A DNA stretch of 64,000 bases, taken from contig OY829326.1 in NCBI GenBank assembly GCA_963691655.1, forward strand, positions 92,869,235 through 92,933,234, given 5' to 3'. Shown here piece by piece: positions 35,395 through 48,369 of this stretch. Numbering within the stretch: position 1 is the first letter of the stretch; each line of letters opens with the position of its first letter. This stretch comes from Toxonevra muliebris (Eukaryota; Arthropoda; Insecta; Diptera; Pallopteridae). A program made the position numbers and the translations under genes. The notes under the pieces were generated by a model that saw only the letters and a program-made list of their open reading frames with translations, searched no databases and was not told where the DNA came from.

Positions 35395-37150
35395 TCGTGT
35401 CAGGATGCTATCCCAGATTATAATGGTCCCAAAACCAGGCAAAGGTCCAACAAAGGTAAACTTAGCTTCACCGCCCATGTGGCTTAGTCTTTCTAGCTGT
35501 CGAGAGTAAAAGAATTCAAAATTATTCCCCAAAACCAGTTTGGCTTCAGACAGAAATATGGTACCATCGAACAAGTTCATCGTCAAGTTTGTCACAGAAA
35601 TAAGATTTACTTTTGAAAAGAAACAGTTTTGTTTTGCTGAAACGAAGGCCTTATTTTCAAAATCAAAAGCACTCTGCCGACAAATTTTAATTTACTTTTT
35701 GAAACAAATATGAAATTCGACTCCAAAAACATTAAGAATTGTCAACGGGATTTTTTTCCTGTTGTACCGTGTTATTATTACTAACATCCTGAAACTCACA
35801 AAATTTCATTGCCTTCCTTGCATTGGCTCTTTCGAAGTATATGAAGTTACAAGTATTTCAGTTTAGGTAGTAAGATGAACTAGTCGGCCAGAACCTGGCG
35901 ATAGCTTGCTCCGCTTATATGAAATAAGCTTATAAAAATATGCTAAATATTAATAAACTCTAAAGAACGTCGATAATTGGTTTAGAAAAAACTTCGGTTT
36001 TAAAGGACATAGCAAATATACTTGGAGACCTCGCAAAGTTTCCTTTCATTTTATACTACCCTTTGATCCGTGCAAGACAACGATAAGGAACAAAATGGGG
36101 CTTGATGTATAGTGTTGTTATCTGGTAAATGGCTTTGGAGAAAGCAATCCTTATGAGCATGCTAATAAAAATCCAAAAAATGTACAGCCAGCACTGCCCT
36201 TACGGTTAGTGTTATTCAGGCTGATCTACGGGTACATCAAGGTATTCTGCGATTCTAAACTGTCATTGATTTGTACCAAAAATACATAGTTATTTATTTA
36301 TTAAAAAGCTTTGTGTAAATATTAGTTTGGCTTGCCCGGCTGCTGTCATATATTTCAAGCAGAAGTTAAGTTCTGGCTAAACCATGAAATTCAGCAGCTC
36401 TAAAAACCCTTGAATCAATTTTTCTAAATTCTAAAGCAGCACTTTTTTGTAGAGAATAACCCAGCGAGATGTTTAAACAACTTTATAAATACTTGATTTT
36501 AGTGCTTGGGCACAGAGTCTTACTGGGAAATGAAGCTGCAGATGAACCAGCTAGAAAAGTTACACTGTAAGAAAGCACTCTGTGAAAAGGGAGCATTTCA
36601 GTTTCTATGGCAACGTACAAGTTACTTTTAACTTCCGACACAATGATTATTTATCTTAAACTATAAAGGCGACAAACCAAAGACTTGCTCCTAATAAACT
36701 CTTGGTTTATTAGTATAATTATATGGGTGATTATTTTTTATCAGCACCATAAGAACTTGGAATTCTTTGCCTGCAGCAATAAAAATACTTGCAAACAAAG
36801 CTAAATTTACAAACCCTATTTTTAATTATTTTTCAAAATCTTTTTAATGCTAATGTATTTTGTTAAATGTTCAGTGAATTTTATTTGATTTACTTTACTT
36901 TTTGATTTTTAAATTTTAATTATATAATTTAATTATAATGTAATTTGTTTAATTTTAACTAACTTTTATTTGACATTTATTTGAATTTGTGATTTTTAAC
37001 TTTAATTTTAATTTTAATGTTAATGTTAAATTTTAATTTATTTTTAAGTTCTTCCACTTGTTTGTACTGCTTGCTATTGTTGTGCAGCAAAAGACTAGTT
37101 TCTTATTGTACTAATTTGTGATACCCAATAAATAAATATAAATATAAAAT
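35395..37150 (+). pseudogene. Jockey-type non-LTR retrotransposon remnant
   Basis: Plus strand. Near 35415 IIMVPKPGKGPTKVN matches the finger region of LINE reverse transcriptases. A frameshift follows, and about 35530 reads NQFGFRQKYGTIEQVHR, the usual QFGFR..H.T..Q motif. The palm catalytic blocks are missing. At about 36490-36570 LGHRVLLGNEAADEPARKVT is the end of an RNase H domain (GH.G..GNE.AD.LA). Near 36755 WNSLPAAIK resembles a LINE C-terminal phrase. The 3' part is A/T-rich and ends in AATAAATAAATATAAATA near 37125-37150. Multiple stops and frameshifts show it is dead. Confidence 0.75.
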
Positions 37151-39600
37151 AAATATTATAGGATATTGCCCAATTGGAAGATACTGGGAAAGAATGAGTC
37201 TTGATAACGAGGAGAAACAGGAAACTGTAACTCATCGTCTAGCTCAACTATGAATTTTCTCACTTTTTTCTCGGAAAAATGCTATCGGGGGGAAAAGTTG
37301 AATTTTTTCTTGTACTGAGGCGCCATTTTGTTGAAATTTTGAGTGCCAAGGAACCCAAGTGATCTAAAAAATATTCCATATATTATCAAAAAACGATGCC
37401 ATGATGGGGTTAAAAATCGATTTACTCTTTGTTTTGTGTCGATATTGGTGCCACAGAATGATTACTTACATACTTGAATACAGAATTCGTCGTTATTAAT
37501 GAGGTTTGTTCTGCTTAGCATTTGACATAAAAATTTGGTTTTCATTTTATTTATGTAAGAAATACAGGATGAGCGTGAATGAAAATCTATATAAAAGCTG
37601 CTAGGTTGAAGTTGTTTCTCTAAAATTTTGGAATTCGAAACTGATAATCCTGACCACGGAGTCGTAGATCTCTGACGAGAATAATAAGCTAATTTTTTTT
37701 TTTTTACATGAAAAGATATGTCTGTCTGAAGGCAAAGGTATAAGTCAACTATAACAGAGTGAAGAATTTTACAGAAACAGAAAATCAAATTAAATATCAC
37801 TCATACCTCATGGAGTCCAGAAGGACATTTAAATAGGAAGAAGTTTTATCGTGATGTAGACGTTTAGTTTCTTATTTCCTAAAATTAGCTATACAAAGAC
37901 CCATAGAATTTTTTGTGTCTGCAGATATAATGAAGAAACAATAACAAAAAACAACAACAATAATATACAAATATATACGTAGAAGCATATGCACATACTC
38001 GTATGTGGATGCGTGAGAGCAGATGTTACAATTGTGATACTTTTTAAACATCAATAAATATTTTGCGAAAGTTGCAAAAACTGGAGAACAAACATGAAAA
38101 ACAACAATAACAGCAACAACAACCAACTACATACAAGAGCAACAACAAATAACATCATCATCGTTAAGCTACATGCAAAAGGACTTTTGGCAATGACACC
38201 GCAACGCAAACTGAAACACCTTTTTCAATTCTCCGTCTTCCACGTCTCCCCCCAATTCCCACATACTTCCATCTTTTCGTGCTCCTTCGTTCCTTCCATC
38301 CATCCATCTTCGTGACATTTGAATTTTTGGGTGTGAAAATTTGGTTTTAATTTCGAATGCGAATTTTGCTACAATTTCTCGTTTCAATGTTTTCATTTTC
38401 ATGTATCGATTTTTGGAGATTAGTTACAGTAATGCCATTTAAATTTGTAAATTTTCGTTGCGGTTTTGTGGTTGGATTGGGTTTGTTTAATTTTAAGTTG
38501 CGATAAGTTCACTCCTCATTTTTTTCTTTCACTGTTTTCGTTCGCTCTTTGGAGTTAAAATCGTAATTGACTTGATTGGATTAAATAGTCGTAAATTAGT
38601 GTTAATTAATGCTTTCCTTTTTTTTTTTTTGGCAAAAAATTATTTTTCTATAAATACAAGCAAATTTCAAAATGTTTTTGTATTTCTAGCAATTATTTCA
38701 CTAAGTTGGGTGCATTTGAAAAAAAAATTAAATTTATCATTTAATCAGAACATTGTGCAGTTCTCGGAAAAATAAGAAAATTTATTTTAATTAAAATTTT
38801 CTAAGAAATGATAAACTAATGAGATACATATATGGTACGTTTTATTATTTTGCTAAATTCGGCAAATTGTAACCACAAATCATTTGCAATACCACATATG
38901 AGAATATAAATAGTAATTGTAAATTTTTCCTTGAAGGTTACCAAGGTAAATAGAATACTTGTTATTTACTCTTTAAATTATTAAAATCAATTTCAATAAA
39001 ATTGAAAAAAAATTTAAAATTTTCTTTATTTCTTTGGGTGGTTGATTTTTCGTCCATCGGCTGGATACCATTGCTTTTCGTGCTCATCTGGTCCTAGCAA
39101 ATAAACCACGGTATGGATTTGTTATTTTTGCTATAAACACAGAAAATTCGAAAGTCAATGGTCGATTTTTAAATCACTGGTCGGAAATGAGTTAAATTTG
39201 TAATAGAAAAAAGTTTTGAACAATTTCGTTTAATATCAATATTAAAATTAATTAATTGACTTTGATAGACGATTTTGTTCATGAGCTTGTGGGTTCGATT
39301 ACCATCTCGGACTGGTGCTTAATTCTTAAACCTTTTTAAGTTGCTACTGATATAAAGTGAATGAGAATTATAAGAAAGTTGCACAACTAATCCTTAATGG
39401 CGAAATCACTAAGTATTAACAAAGTTGCTTATTATTGCATCGCTGTTTGGATTCGTCATAAAATCTGTAGATCCATTCCTCACTACGGTTGCCGGGAAAG
39501 CTTTCCAAAAATTCAAAAGGGCAGCAATTAGAATCAATTTTTTTGCTCTTTAATAGTGGTTAACCAGAAGCGAAGTGAAGACAGGTCTTTGAATAGACGC
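37151..39600. other. AT-rich spacer, no gene recognised
   Basis: No element boundary found. A CA/CAA-rich patch at 38094-38155 and a C/T-rich patch at 38230-38310 explain two opposing frames there. At about 39285-39310 GGGTTCGATTACC resembles a pol III B box without a convincing A box. Confidence 0.4.
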
Positions 39601-39608
39601 TTTTTTAA

Positions 39609-40765
39609 CCCTACTCATCCCACGCAGTGACTTTGAGTCACTACTGAAATTAAAATCGTTATATTTTTCAGATTTCTTATTTTTTCACGAGAAGGGCCTA
39701 ATGTATTCGTTCATTATCTTCATAAAAATGGATTTTTTGTTTTGTTTTTCAAAATCATTAAATAAACAAAAAACTGCGTAAAATCCCATCTAGTGACTCT
39801 GAGTCACTATATACATTTGTATATTGTTATAGGTACTGGACCACAAATTAAACCCGAAATAATAGTAGGAAACGATGTGTTTGAATTAGTTGATAGATGT
39901 AGATATAAGATGCAGATGGCATTGTCGATTATGGAGAGTTTTGTGATACTTTATATGAAAATTGTATATGACAATTTATATGACTTGTATGTCAAGACAT
40001 AGATTTACCGATTTATCGCGTTATTTGGCATTTGATGATAGGACCATGATATCGGTATGTAGATCGCATCTTAAATTTACTTCAATTGGAAATCTTTGGC
40101 ACTTGATAAATGAAGACGACTACACAAATATGGTATGAACATTTGGTGGACTTGCGATAGCGTGATTTTTTTGTGGTACCTGATGTTAAACTGGAACAAT
40201 GACAGCAGCTATCAAATCGTCATTTCACAGCTCATGTAATAAACTCTAGTCCAGTACAAATTTTCCAATTTTGTTTTCAAAATCAGTCGTTTGTTACGTT
40301 AACGCAACGTTCGCACAGACCAAAATAGCGTTTGAAAAAAGTGTTGACACCGAAGTCACCGTTTCTGACTTTTTCTTGTGGGGATACTTCATAATTCAAG
40401 TTTATGTCAATATACCAGAGTCTCTTGAACAACTTAAGGCCAACACACACAACGAAATCGTTGAAATTTCACATAAAACACTTCAAAAAGTGAAAAATGC
40501 TAAGAAGAAGGGCTGAAAGGTCGGAAAGGGTGGATAGGGAGAAAGTAATTCTGTAAAATCTGCAATAACATAAATACTTGCTTTCAATATAAATACAGAT
40601 TATATATTTTTCCGAATTATATTTAATTTGATGTTTATCAATCACATTTTGAAAAATTTCAGAAAAAAAGTTAAAAGAAATGTGAATAGCTGAGGTAATT
40701 CTATATAGTGACTCTAAGTCACTACGTGGGACTTTACGTTATAAAATAACGTGGGATGAATAGGG
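39609..40765 (+). mobile_element. piggyBac-type composite element, copy 2
   Basis: TTAA at 39605-39608 and 40766-40769; ends CCCTACTCATCCCACG and (complement) CCCTATTCATCCCACG. Palindromes AGTGACTYNRAGTCACT lie at about 39627, 39793 and 40708. The right end also has an ACGTTATTTTATAACGT palindrome. The piggyBac part (39830-40140) and mariner-like tail (40271-40516) run in the plus direction. Compared with copy 1 it lacks about 345 bp near 40158, giving 1157 bp. Facing opposite to copy 1 with about 7.6 kb between them. Confidence 0.9.
40271..40516 (+). pseudogene. Mariner-like transposase C-terminal fragment in piggyBac copy 2
   Basis: About 80 codons open. VTVSDFFLWGYFIIQVYVNI followed by PESLEQLKANTHNEIVEIS and a lysine-rich end KKKG matches the last part of insect mariner/IS630-type transposases (SPDLTPCDFFLWGY..., E.L...I..EI). 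The DDD catalytic region and DNA-binding domains are absent. The initial Met-containing part of the frame is probably not original. It lies between piggyBac TIRs and is therefore a passenger or fused tail. Confidence 0.7.
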
Positions 40766-40769
40766 TTAA

Positions 40770-42026
40770 AACGACTTAGTAATAACTTTCCCCATTAATG
40801 GAATGCATATTCATTGAAAGATATTTTATAACTGAGTATTCAGCGCAGGATATTTAGTTGGCATTGGTAAGAAAATTTGATTTTGATTCGCCGTTAGAAA
40901 AAATTCAAATTGTATAAAAACTACTTTTTTTTAGAAATCCTGAACAAATTATAACAATTTTTTTTGCCAAGCTATTATGCACAGTTCATAAAATTACGTA
41001 CTGTTTGCAATGTTAATGTTGTAATTACGAAAATTTTGATTGCATATTTATTATGAGTATAAAAATGTGGTTTAGTTTATTTAATGGTAAAGTTTTTATT
41101 TCGGGTCTATTTTTTCAGCTTTTATGTAACGATGCTCATTTTATAATCGATTCATAATCAGGAAAATAATATTGAGAATTTAAGATAATGTCTATAAATA
41201 ATGTTTTAAACATTTAGAGCGATTTGTATTATAAAATACTTAAAACTAAATATTTAATTTCTAAGAATATTTGTGTATAACTTCCCATATGAAGGAGAAA
41301 TTTGAATATAAGAATTTCTCTTTTTATTGCATCGTACATTTTGAAAATCAAGTCCTCGATTTTGCCATGCTGCAATACTGTAAGTTGTCTATTCAATTTT
41401 AATTTATTTTCCGATTTTAATTTTTTTCGATCAACAATACTAACACTGTGCTTGAAATTGGTACTCAAAAATAACGACAAACGGGGCATCTAGGGAGTGA
41501 CTTTCGTATGGGTACTGAGTTCAGATCCATCGGCCCTTTGGCTGGGTTGGTTCTAGTTTAGGAGAAAACTGTCTTTAAATTTTGCTAATTTCAGTCGGGT
41601 TCGTAACTAAAGACTTCAGATATTTACATGTTTATTGGTCAAAAACCGTTTTGTATATCACTTTACTGTCTTCAGCAAAGTTGTGGCTGAAGACACGTAT
41701 AAAAAAAATTCACTCAAATAGTATTTTCTACTAAAATGACGGCATTTGGAACAAGTCGATTTTCCCATTCAATTTTGTAAATTATTCATTATTTTTGGTC
41801 TCTGATTTTAAGTTTATCAATTGTGGAATATGTGCCTTCGAGTAAATCAATCACTCCCATTTTGGTGTTTTGACTCTGAATTATTCATTTCTATTCTGAA
41901 TTAGTCAACGACAGGCAATTTTAGATGGTGCTTTTTTGAAAAAAAATATGTAAAATCTCGGTGAATCTAATTTAAAAACAAAAAAAATAAAGGTACTTGT
42001 GGACACTTTTCGCAATAAAAAATATA
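40770..42026. other. AT-rich spacer, no feature recognised
   Basis: Opposing frames at 41229-41493 overlap and neither has a motif. Confidence 0.4.
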
Positions 42027-42028
42027 TA

Positions 42029-42856
42029 CAGTAGGTGGCAAAAATAAATTGTCAACATGAAAACAAAACTTGAACACCAAATAGATAGCTTTAAATTTAT
42101 TTTTACGTAATTATAAAGCTATATAAAATGTCGTTGAAATAGTAATAATATTATAAAAAAGAAATTCAGTTCTGATTTTCTTTTAAAGTTTAATATTACT
42201 AAGTGACAGTACGATGGTGCAAAAATAAGTTGTCAAAAGCTTCAGCATCCAAAATGGCTACCTTCTTCGCTAACAATTTTAATGAATTGTTTTTCCATAA
42301 CGAAAATAATATTTCTTCAGCTTTTTGGAGTATTTTTCCCCAAATAATTTTTTCACCGATATCCTTTATCCCTTGTTAGTTTGGAGAGCATGCTCTGAAA
42401 CATATATTTTCAATTTATCCTTGCATCACCGTTTGATGGCAAGTAGGGTCTTAGTGATGATCATTCAAAAAATTTCATCATTGTGAATAAATTCCAGTAC
42501 ATTTCTAAGAATCTTGATTTGAGTTTTGTAATCTGAAATGATGAAAACTTTAAGTACCATGATTTTCTCTTTAAGAACTGGGATGTTTTTATAAGCATTC
42601 AACTTGGTTTCCAATACACAAAAACCAGAAAAAAACCCATTGAAAGAAAAAGTTTTCAAAAATCATGCACTCTATGAGCTTTTTTCATTTTTATCATAAA
42701 ATTATCCACCCACATTTCTTCATAATATTATTTCTATTTCAACAACATTTCATGTAGCTTTATAATGATGTAAAAATAAATTTAAAGTTGCCACTTATTG
42801 CGAAGATATTTGGTGGTTTTGTATTTATTTTGGCAACTTATTTTTTCCATCTACTG
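42029..42856. mobile_element. Tc1/mariner-type element with about 150-bp TIRs
   Basis: The ends CAGTAGGTGGCAAAAATAA and (complement) CAGTAGATGGAAAAAATAA sit inside TA at 42027-42028 and 42857-42858, in a wider TATATA context. Similarity between the arms continues for about 150 bp, including AAATTTATTTTTAC and ATAAAGCTA. A further copy of GTGCAAAAATAAGTTGTC lies near 42214. The interior minus frame (GIKDIGEKIIWGKILQ...) is open for about 57 codons, but I cannot match it to a transposase. Confidence 0.8.
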
Positions 42857-43044
42857 TATATATAAAATTATAAAAAGTATAATTGTAGCCAGGGAAGAAG
42901 ATTTCTTTTTTTATTGTAAAATAGAAAAAAATATTGTTTTATATACATTTGTATTTAAAAAAAAAAAAAAAAAAATGCATCCGTTGGAAAAGGGAGAGAG
43001 ATAAGAGTTTGGTTGAAGAACATTTTTTTTTTAAATATTTTTAG

Positions 43045-43163
43045 CGTTCAGAAAACGACCTCTGCTCAGCAACATATTGCAGTAGTAGTAGTGATCAGAT
43101 AGTGATCAATTTGCGTTCATGAGACACACAGGTAGCAGTGGCGCAACAGGCGTTTTCTGAACG
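43045..43163. repeat. 119-bp segment with perfect 13-bp inverted ends
   Basis: CGTTCAGAAAACG at 43045-43057 and its exact complement at 43151-43163. The interior is GC-richer than the flanks. No duplication of the target is seen, so it is a MITE candidate only. Confidence 0.45.
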
Positions 43164-43225
43164 TGACCATTATTGAAACTTCTTATTTATAATCAATTGG
43201 ACATTCTGAACAGTATTTTAGTTCA

Positions 43226-43672
43226 TGTCTGTCGTTTTAGGCACTATTTATAAATTTTTCGACAACATTGTATAATTTTTGTAAAATTTAAAAAAAATTT
43301 GAATTTTACTGTGAATTACAAAAATAAACAAAATTTTAGCCCCGGCTTCTTTATTGGATATTGAACGCCAATCTGTTTTAAAGAAGATATGTGCCTTTTT
43401 AAATTCGAATATACGTTGAAAAGTTTTATGCAAATTTACAGTTTGGTATTATTAATTTTTTGCACAGTGAATTGAGTTTCTGTATTTTTACTCAAATAGC
43501 TACGTAGTATCCAGCCGATTTTGATAGACAGACGCTTATTTTCTTTAAAAATTGAGATTACACTTCAATATCCAATAAAGAAATCGATGCTAAATTTTCT
43601 TTTAAAAAGTGAAACTAAAAATTTGTTGCAAAATGGTCGTTAGATTCATAAATAGTGCCTAAACCGATAATT
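43226..43672. mobile_element. Long-TIR MITE, about 447 bp
   Basis: The arms (about 43226-43400 and 43540-43672) share GTTTAGGCACTATTTATRAAT and, further in, TTCTTTATTGGATATTGAA. No target duplication can be read with confidence. A minus frame inside (43248-43433) is incidental. Confidence 0.65.
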
Positions 43673-44001
43673 ATAATTTAATTGGATAACAATTAATAGA
43701 AAATTTAATTGACTTTCATTTAATATAATTGAATTTATTTTTCATTTGATTTTTTAAATTCAACTAACAAACACTGGAGATATTGATAATTGAGTAAAAA
43801 CATTTTTTGACAGAATTAAAAATTTGGAAATTTGGCAATATTTAAAATTTATACTACTATATAATTCACCAAGAGATCTTGCAAATTATTAGATTATATT
43901 TTTGTCAAATTTTGGCAAATCCGTCCTCGTGACTCTTTTTTGGCTACAGGCAAGAGAGGCGTTGTTTGTAATTTTTTATTTAAGTTTCCCAGAAATTTCC
44001 C

Positions 44002-44100
44002 ATCGCCACTGTGGCAGAGTGCCAGACTCTTGTCTCTGGAGACCCGAGTTCGATTCTCGGCCTGACTTTCCAGTCGTCTTTCCTTCAAATAATAATAAAT
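44002..44100 (+). ncRNA. tRNA-derived SINE with LINE-like 3' end
   Basis: An A-box-like TGGCAGAGTGCC (44012-44023) and a B box in AGTTCGATTCT (44047-44057) are spaced as in tRNA promoters. The T arm is perfect (CCGAG, loop TTCGATT, CTCGG). The following bases cannot pair with the 5' end as an acceptor stem, so it is not a functional tRNA. The 3' part GCCTGACTTTCCAGTCGTC and an AAT-rich tail match the LINE 3' end at about 53771-53815. Transcription would be by RNA polymerase III if active. Confidence 0.6.
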
Positions 44101-47100
44101 TGTAAAGTGAAAACTTTTATGTTATGAGTTTAGTTTTTTTTTTTTGAAAACCTGTAGCACGTCAGCTTTATATTTTGAGCTTTAACTGTGATTAGCGACA
44201 TTAATTTTATTTTTTTGCTGTAACTATTCCGATATAAATTTTGGGAACAAGTAACTCCAAACAAGTCAAGAGTAATAATGAATCAAAAGCGCCTTAACTG
44301 ATAAAAATTCTTTAGTTGAGCGATGGGAAAATTTTTACATTCGCAGAACCACACGCATAAATTAATCAATGCCTCTAATGAAATAACTTCAAGACAATAA
44401 ACTTCGCCAATATGTTTTTTAAATTACGCATTACACACAAATAAAATCTTGTGGACTTTATGATTCCCGAGCCTATGGTTTGGTTTGAGCGATGAGTCAG
44501 CAATGTACTTTACATATTTGCAGTCCATGATTATAATAATAATAGTAATTAGTTCTAATAACAATTAAAACGACTGATATAGCAATTAACAATGAGATGT
44601 ACGGAGATTGGGTGGTACATACATAAATACATGCAATTAAATGAAATATGATATTTAATGATTTCAATATATTTCATTCTTACTTTATCTATGCCAATCG
44701 AGTGTAAAGGAAAGCAGATAAAAGTAAAGTAAACAGTAAAGCAGTAAATGCTGCTGGCAAATTTATTAAAAGACAAAAATATCCTTAACTTATGCTGCCA
44801 GATCATCATCAAAATTTTTATGGTATCTTCATAATTGCATTGAATTAAAAATAAATCGCTTCAGTTTTACCTTCAAACCGCGCCAGGACATATTTATATA
44901 CGTTTTTATATATAGTAGGAGTATTTATAAGTTTATGTACGAATGTATGTATGTATGTGTATGTACATAATCCTTGTCGTATAATTAATTTTATTTGCTG
45001 AGCTGTAAAGTGTAATACTTCTTAAATACATTTTAGACAGCATAATTTCTTTTACGCCATTTACTTTAGATATTTTACTTTACTTACTTATTTACTTACT
45101 TAAATATTTGTTGCTGCTGTTGTTGCTATTGCTGTTGTTGTTAAATTATAAATTACCGTTGAAGTTTTTATGCGAATAACAAAAAAAAAAAAAAATAAAT
45201 AAAAAAGGAAAAATTAATCACTGGGAAAAGCATTAAATATGCGAGGTGGCAAACGCTTAAGATGACAGCCAGCGTATTTTAATATAATATAAAGTAAAGT
45301 AAATCTACGAGAGTAAATGCTATCCGCAATTCTCATTTTTTGTTGTTGTTGTTGTTGTTGTTTTTTTCCTTTTTATTTTTTTTGTTAAATACAAGTACCT
45401 AATGATTTATGGTTGAAGTACTTTAAACTTTTATTTTTTTTCTTAATTTTTTTATTATTGCTTTGTGTTGAGTTGAGAACTGAGAACTGACAACTTTAGT
45501 TTAGTTAGGTTATGTTTAATGTGAATAAAATTTCAATTTGATTTTTTTTTTTCTACCACAATCACAAGTTTATAAAAAAAATTTTGAATTTTTTATTTAA
45601 CAAATTAACTTATATTTGTATGATTTATTTTTGAATTTTTTTTTGTTTTTATTTGAAATAGGTGGCAGTAGCTACATCTTTTTATAAACAGCTATTAAGT
45701 AATATGTGAATGTGAGTTTTCATTCTTGATCGGAGATGCTGTCAAGGTAGGCCCCGTAGTGGGTCCCAAACTGAGGTGTCAAATGAAGAATTGGTCACTG
45801 TCCGAAAACCCAACATCATAGTGGGTCGTCAATACATTCTTTCCAAAATTTTTAAAATGAACCCTCTATAGTTAAATGAAAGCTTTATAAATATAGGTTA
45901 ACCATTTGGCGATGGGACAATTTTATTGCTCGTGGGCTTTTTAAATGTAAATATGTTTGGTTTTCAAGTAGAGTATAAATTATTCCTTTTCAAAGTTAAA
46001 TTGCAGAGGAGAGTTTAGAGTACAAAGGTTTAGTGGGCGTTAGGTCTGTACCCTGTCACCAGGGGAACTGAAATTTGTTATTTTGGACTGCCGGCAAAAG
46101 GAATATTGTATTCAATAGTCATATTCAGTTTAACCCTACCTTTAGTTTTGAATGACGGGACGTTGTTTTCTTTGTAAACGATGCTGAGTCACTTCAGTGG
46201 CCTAAGTAAAATGGGGGGATGGTAATGTTATCCTATGGAAATCACATGGATCATATGTACTTTCAGAGATGACCAGTTATCCGGAAAACTCTGTAACTCT
46301 ACACTCCTATAAATTGTGTTTTTTTATGTGCGACTCTGGCTCCGAATTAACATTTTCTATCTATCTGTCTTCAAGTTTGATCCGACGTCTCAAAGATTTG
46401 CAATTGTTTTTTTTTTTAATTTTCGAAAGAATATACGAATGGGTCGGAAGTTATTAAGTTTCTATAAGAAAACACGATTCCCAAATTTTTAGCTCATAAG
46501 AATTTTTTTTTTACAACTTATTGACACTTATTGATATTAATAGTTTTAGGAAGTTTTTTTTTTAATTTGATGTTATAACAATTAGCAAGCAAACATTGTT
46601 CTGGAGCATGAAAAAATCGGAAAAAAATCATAAACATTGCAAGAACTGTTTTCAAAAATATGTGCAAATTTTAAAGTGTGTCCATTTTATTACTACGTTT
46701 ATATTAACTCGCTTTCAATGGTGTCTGTCAGTCTGTTTGGTACAAATTTTGTAATCGATTTTAAACTAACTTCCCGATGAGCTAGAGACTTGAAATTTAA
46801 ATTATAGTTCAGAACTGGAAGATAATGCAATATGAAGTATCTAAAATATATATAAATATAATAATATTTAAAATATTAGCATCGGAAGTTTTTCCATTTT
46901 TTCATAGATCAAAGCATTGAATTCATCGTTGTTAAAATCATTGTTTTAGCGGGAGTAAAATATATGTATATGTGTACATATACATACACAAATTCAAAGA
47001 CAAATGAGAGAGAGAACAAAAACAAACAATAACGAACTTTTCTTTTCGTTTTGTTCCGCTTACAAAGAGTATAGATTGTAAAGAGATCGCGATTTGCTCT

Positions 47101-47960
47101 TGCTGGAATCGAAACAAAAAATCGTAGAAACCGATGATGTGACAGCGTCGGTTGTCAACACATCCAGCAGACAAAATACAAGTATTTTCGTCCTACTAAA
47201 ATTCACAATTACAAATTTTCAAGACAATCTGTATGGGATAAGGAATCTATATGTGAGAAATTATTTTATACTTTTTAGTCCATTTTAAAAACGTGGTATA
47301 TTAAAAATATTTTTTATTTAAATTTTTTGTTTAGAAGTTATGATTTTTTAAATCAGCACTGCACAACGTTTTGTCGCATTTGGAGTTAGTGCGCTGCCGC
47401 TCGCAAAATAAAATTTACGAACACATTTTAGACTATGCAAATTTCTCTATTTATTATTATAAATGAATCAAATAGACTCTTCGTTTTGTTCTGAAAAAAA
47501 ATATTTCGGACTATTGGGTGTATTTTCTACCTTCACTGATATACATTGTGTTTAAAAAAATCCCTTAGGAAAAATATTTGCCACCATATTATGTATCATA
47601 ACTTCAATAATACTAAGCGTAGAGCAATAAAATTAAATTTGTTATATAGAAAATTAATAGACCTTTTTTCTAATATCACATTTGCTTACTTGCGCACAAG
47701 ACAACTAGAATTTGTCAGTTACTATTTTGATTTTCTAAGCGATACAACAGCAACAGCACATTGTCTGTTAATATAACAGAGTTCACTTTTTGATGGGATT
47801 TTACAGCAAAATCTGTTGGTTTAATATCCTTTCCGTTTGATATAACAGCATTTTTTCCCTCAGTGTAGTAATGCTATATGTATTCGGATCTGTTAGGTAT
47901 TCTTCACGTTTGGTGTCTGCCAAACATTTGAAATGTCGTGCCAATTATTAAAATTTTTTG
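44101..47960. other. AT-rich spacer with (TTG)n; no gene recognised
   Basis: (GCT/GTT)n at about 45100-45140 and (TTG)n at 45341-45361, several T runs. The stretch 45720-46210 is less AT-rich but has no open frame I trust. At 47880-47945 lies a sequence related to 51520-51590. No element boundaries recognised. Confidence 0.4.
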
Positions 47961-47968
47961 TCTTTTAA

Positions 47969-48363
47969 CCCTTTATCACGCCCTGTTGCAGATCTGTAAC
48001 ATACCTAATTTTTTCTTACAAAATTTCTCAGGCATGTTATTTTATTCTGTAAGTGATTAAGTAAAAACTGGTTCAACTATTTTATGTTATTTGAAAGGTA
48101 TTGACAACTCCAAAAATCCCAAAAAATGCACTCACTTGACATTTTCGGTTACAAATGAAAAAGTAATAACTTTAAAAAGAATAGTTTACTCAAATATTTA
48201 TATATTTTACAACGGTTTTTTCTAAGAATGTGATAGCAAAATTTTTACATAATCGATATTTATTAATAAATAGTGATAATTATGTACAAACAACAACAAA
48301 AATCGTGATTTTTCTTGAAAAAATGCTTAAAACTATTGAGTCAAAATTTTGACATCAAAGGGT
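47969..48363. mobile_element. piggyBac-type MITE candidate, TTAA flanks
   Basis: TTAA (47965-47968) then CCCTTTATCACGCCC and the palindrome GTTGCAGATCTGTAAC. The right end reads ATCAAAGGGT before TTAA (48364-48367). The terminal match is about 7-10 bp with one extra base. Its left 35 bp closely resemble the left end of the element at 51430. Confidence 0.6.
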
Positions 48364-48369
48364 TTAAGC

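Noticed and set aside
35389..35595. 68-codon minus frame
   Set aside because: Antisense shadow of the LINE reverse transcriptase on the plus strand.
39285..39310. Second SINE with B box GGGTTCGATTACC
   Set aside because: No A box at the right distance and no tail; could be chance.
44002..44075. Functional tRNA gene
   Set aside because: A and B boxes and T arm are present, but the bases after the T arm do not pair with the 5' end, and the 3' part matches a LINE tail; a SINE explains it better.
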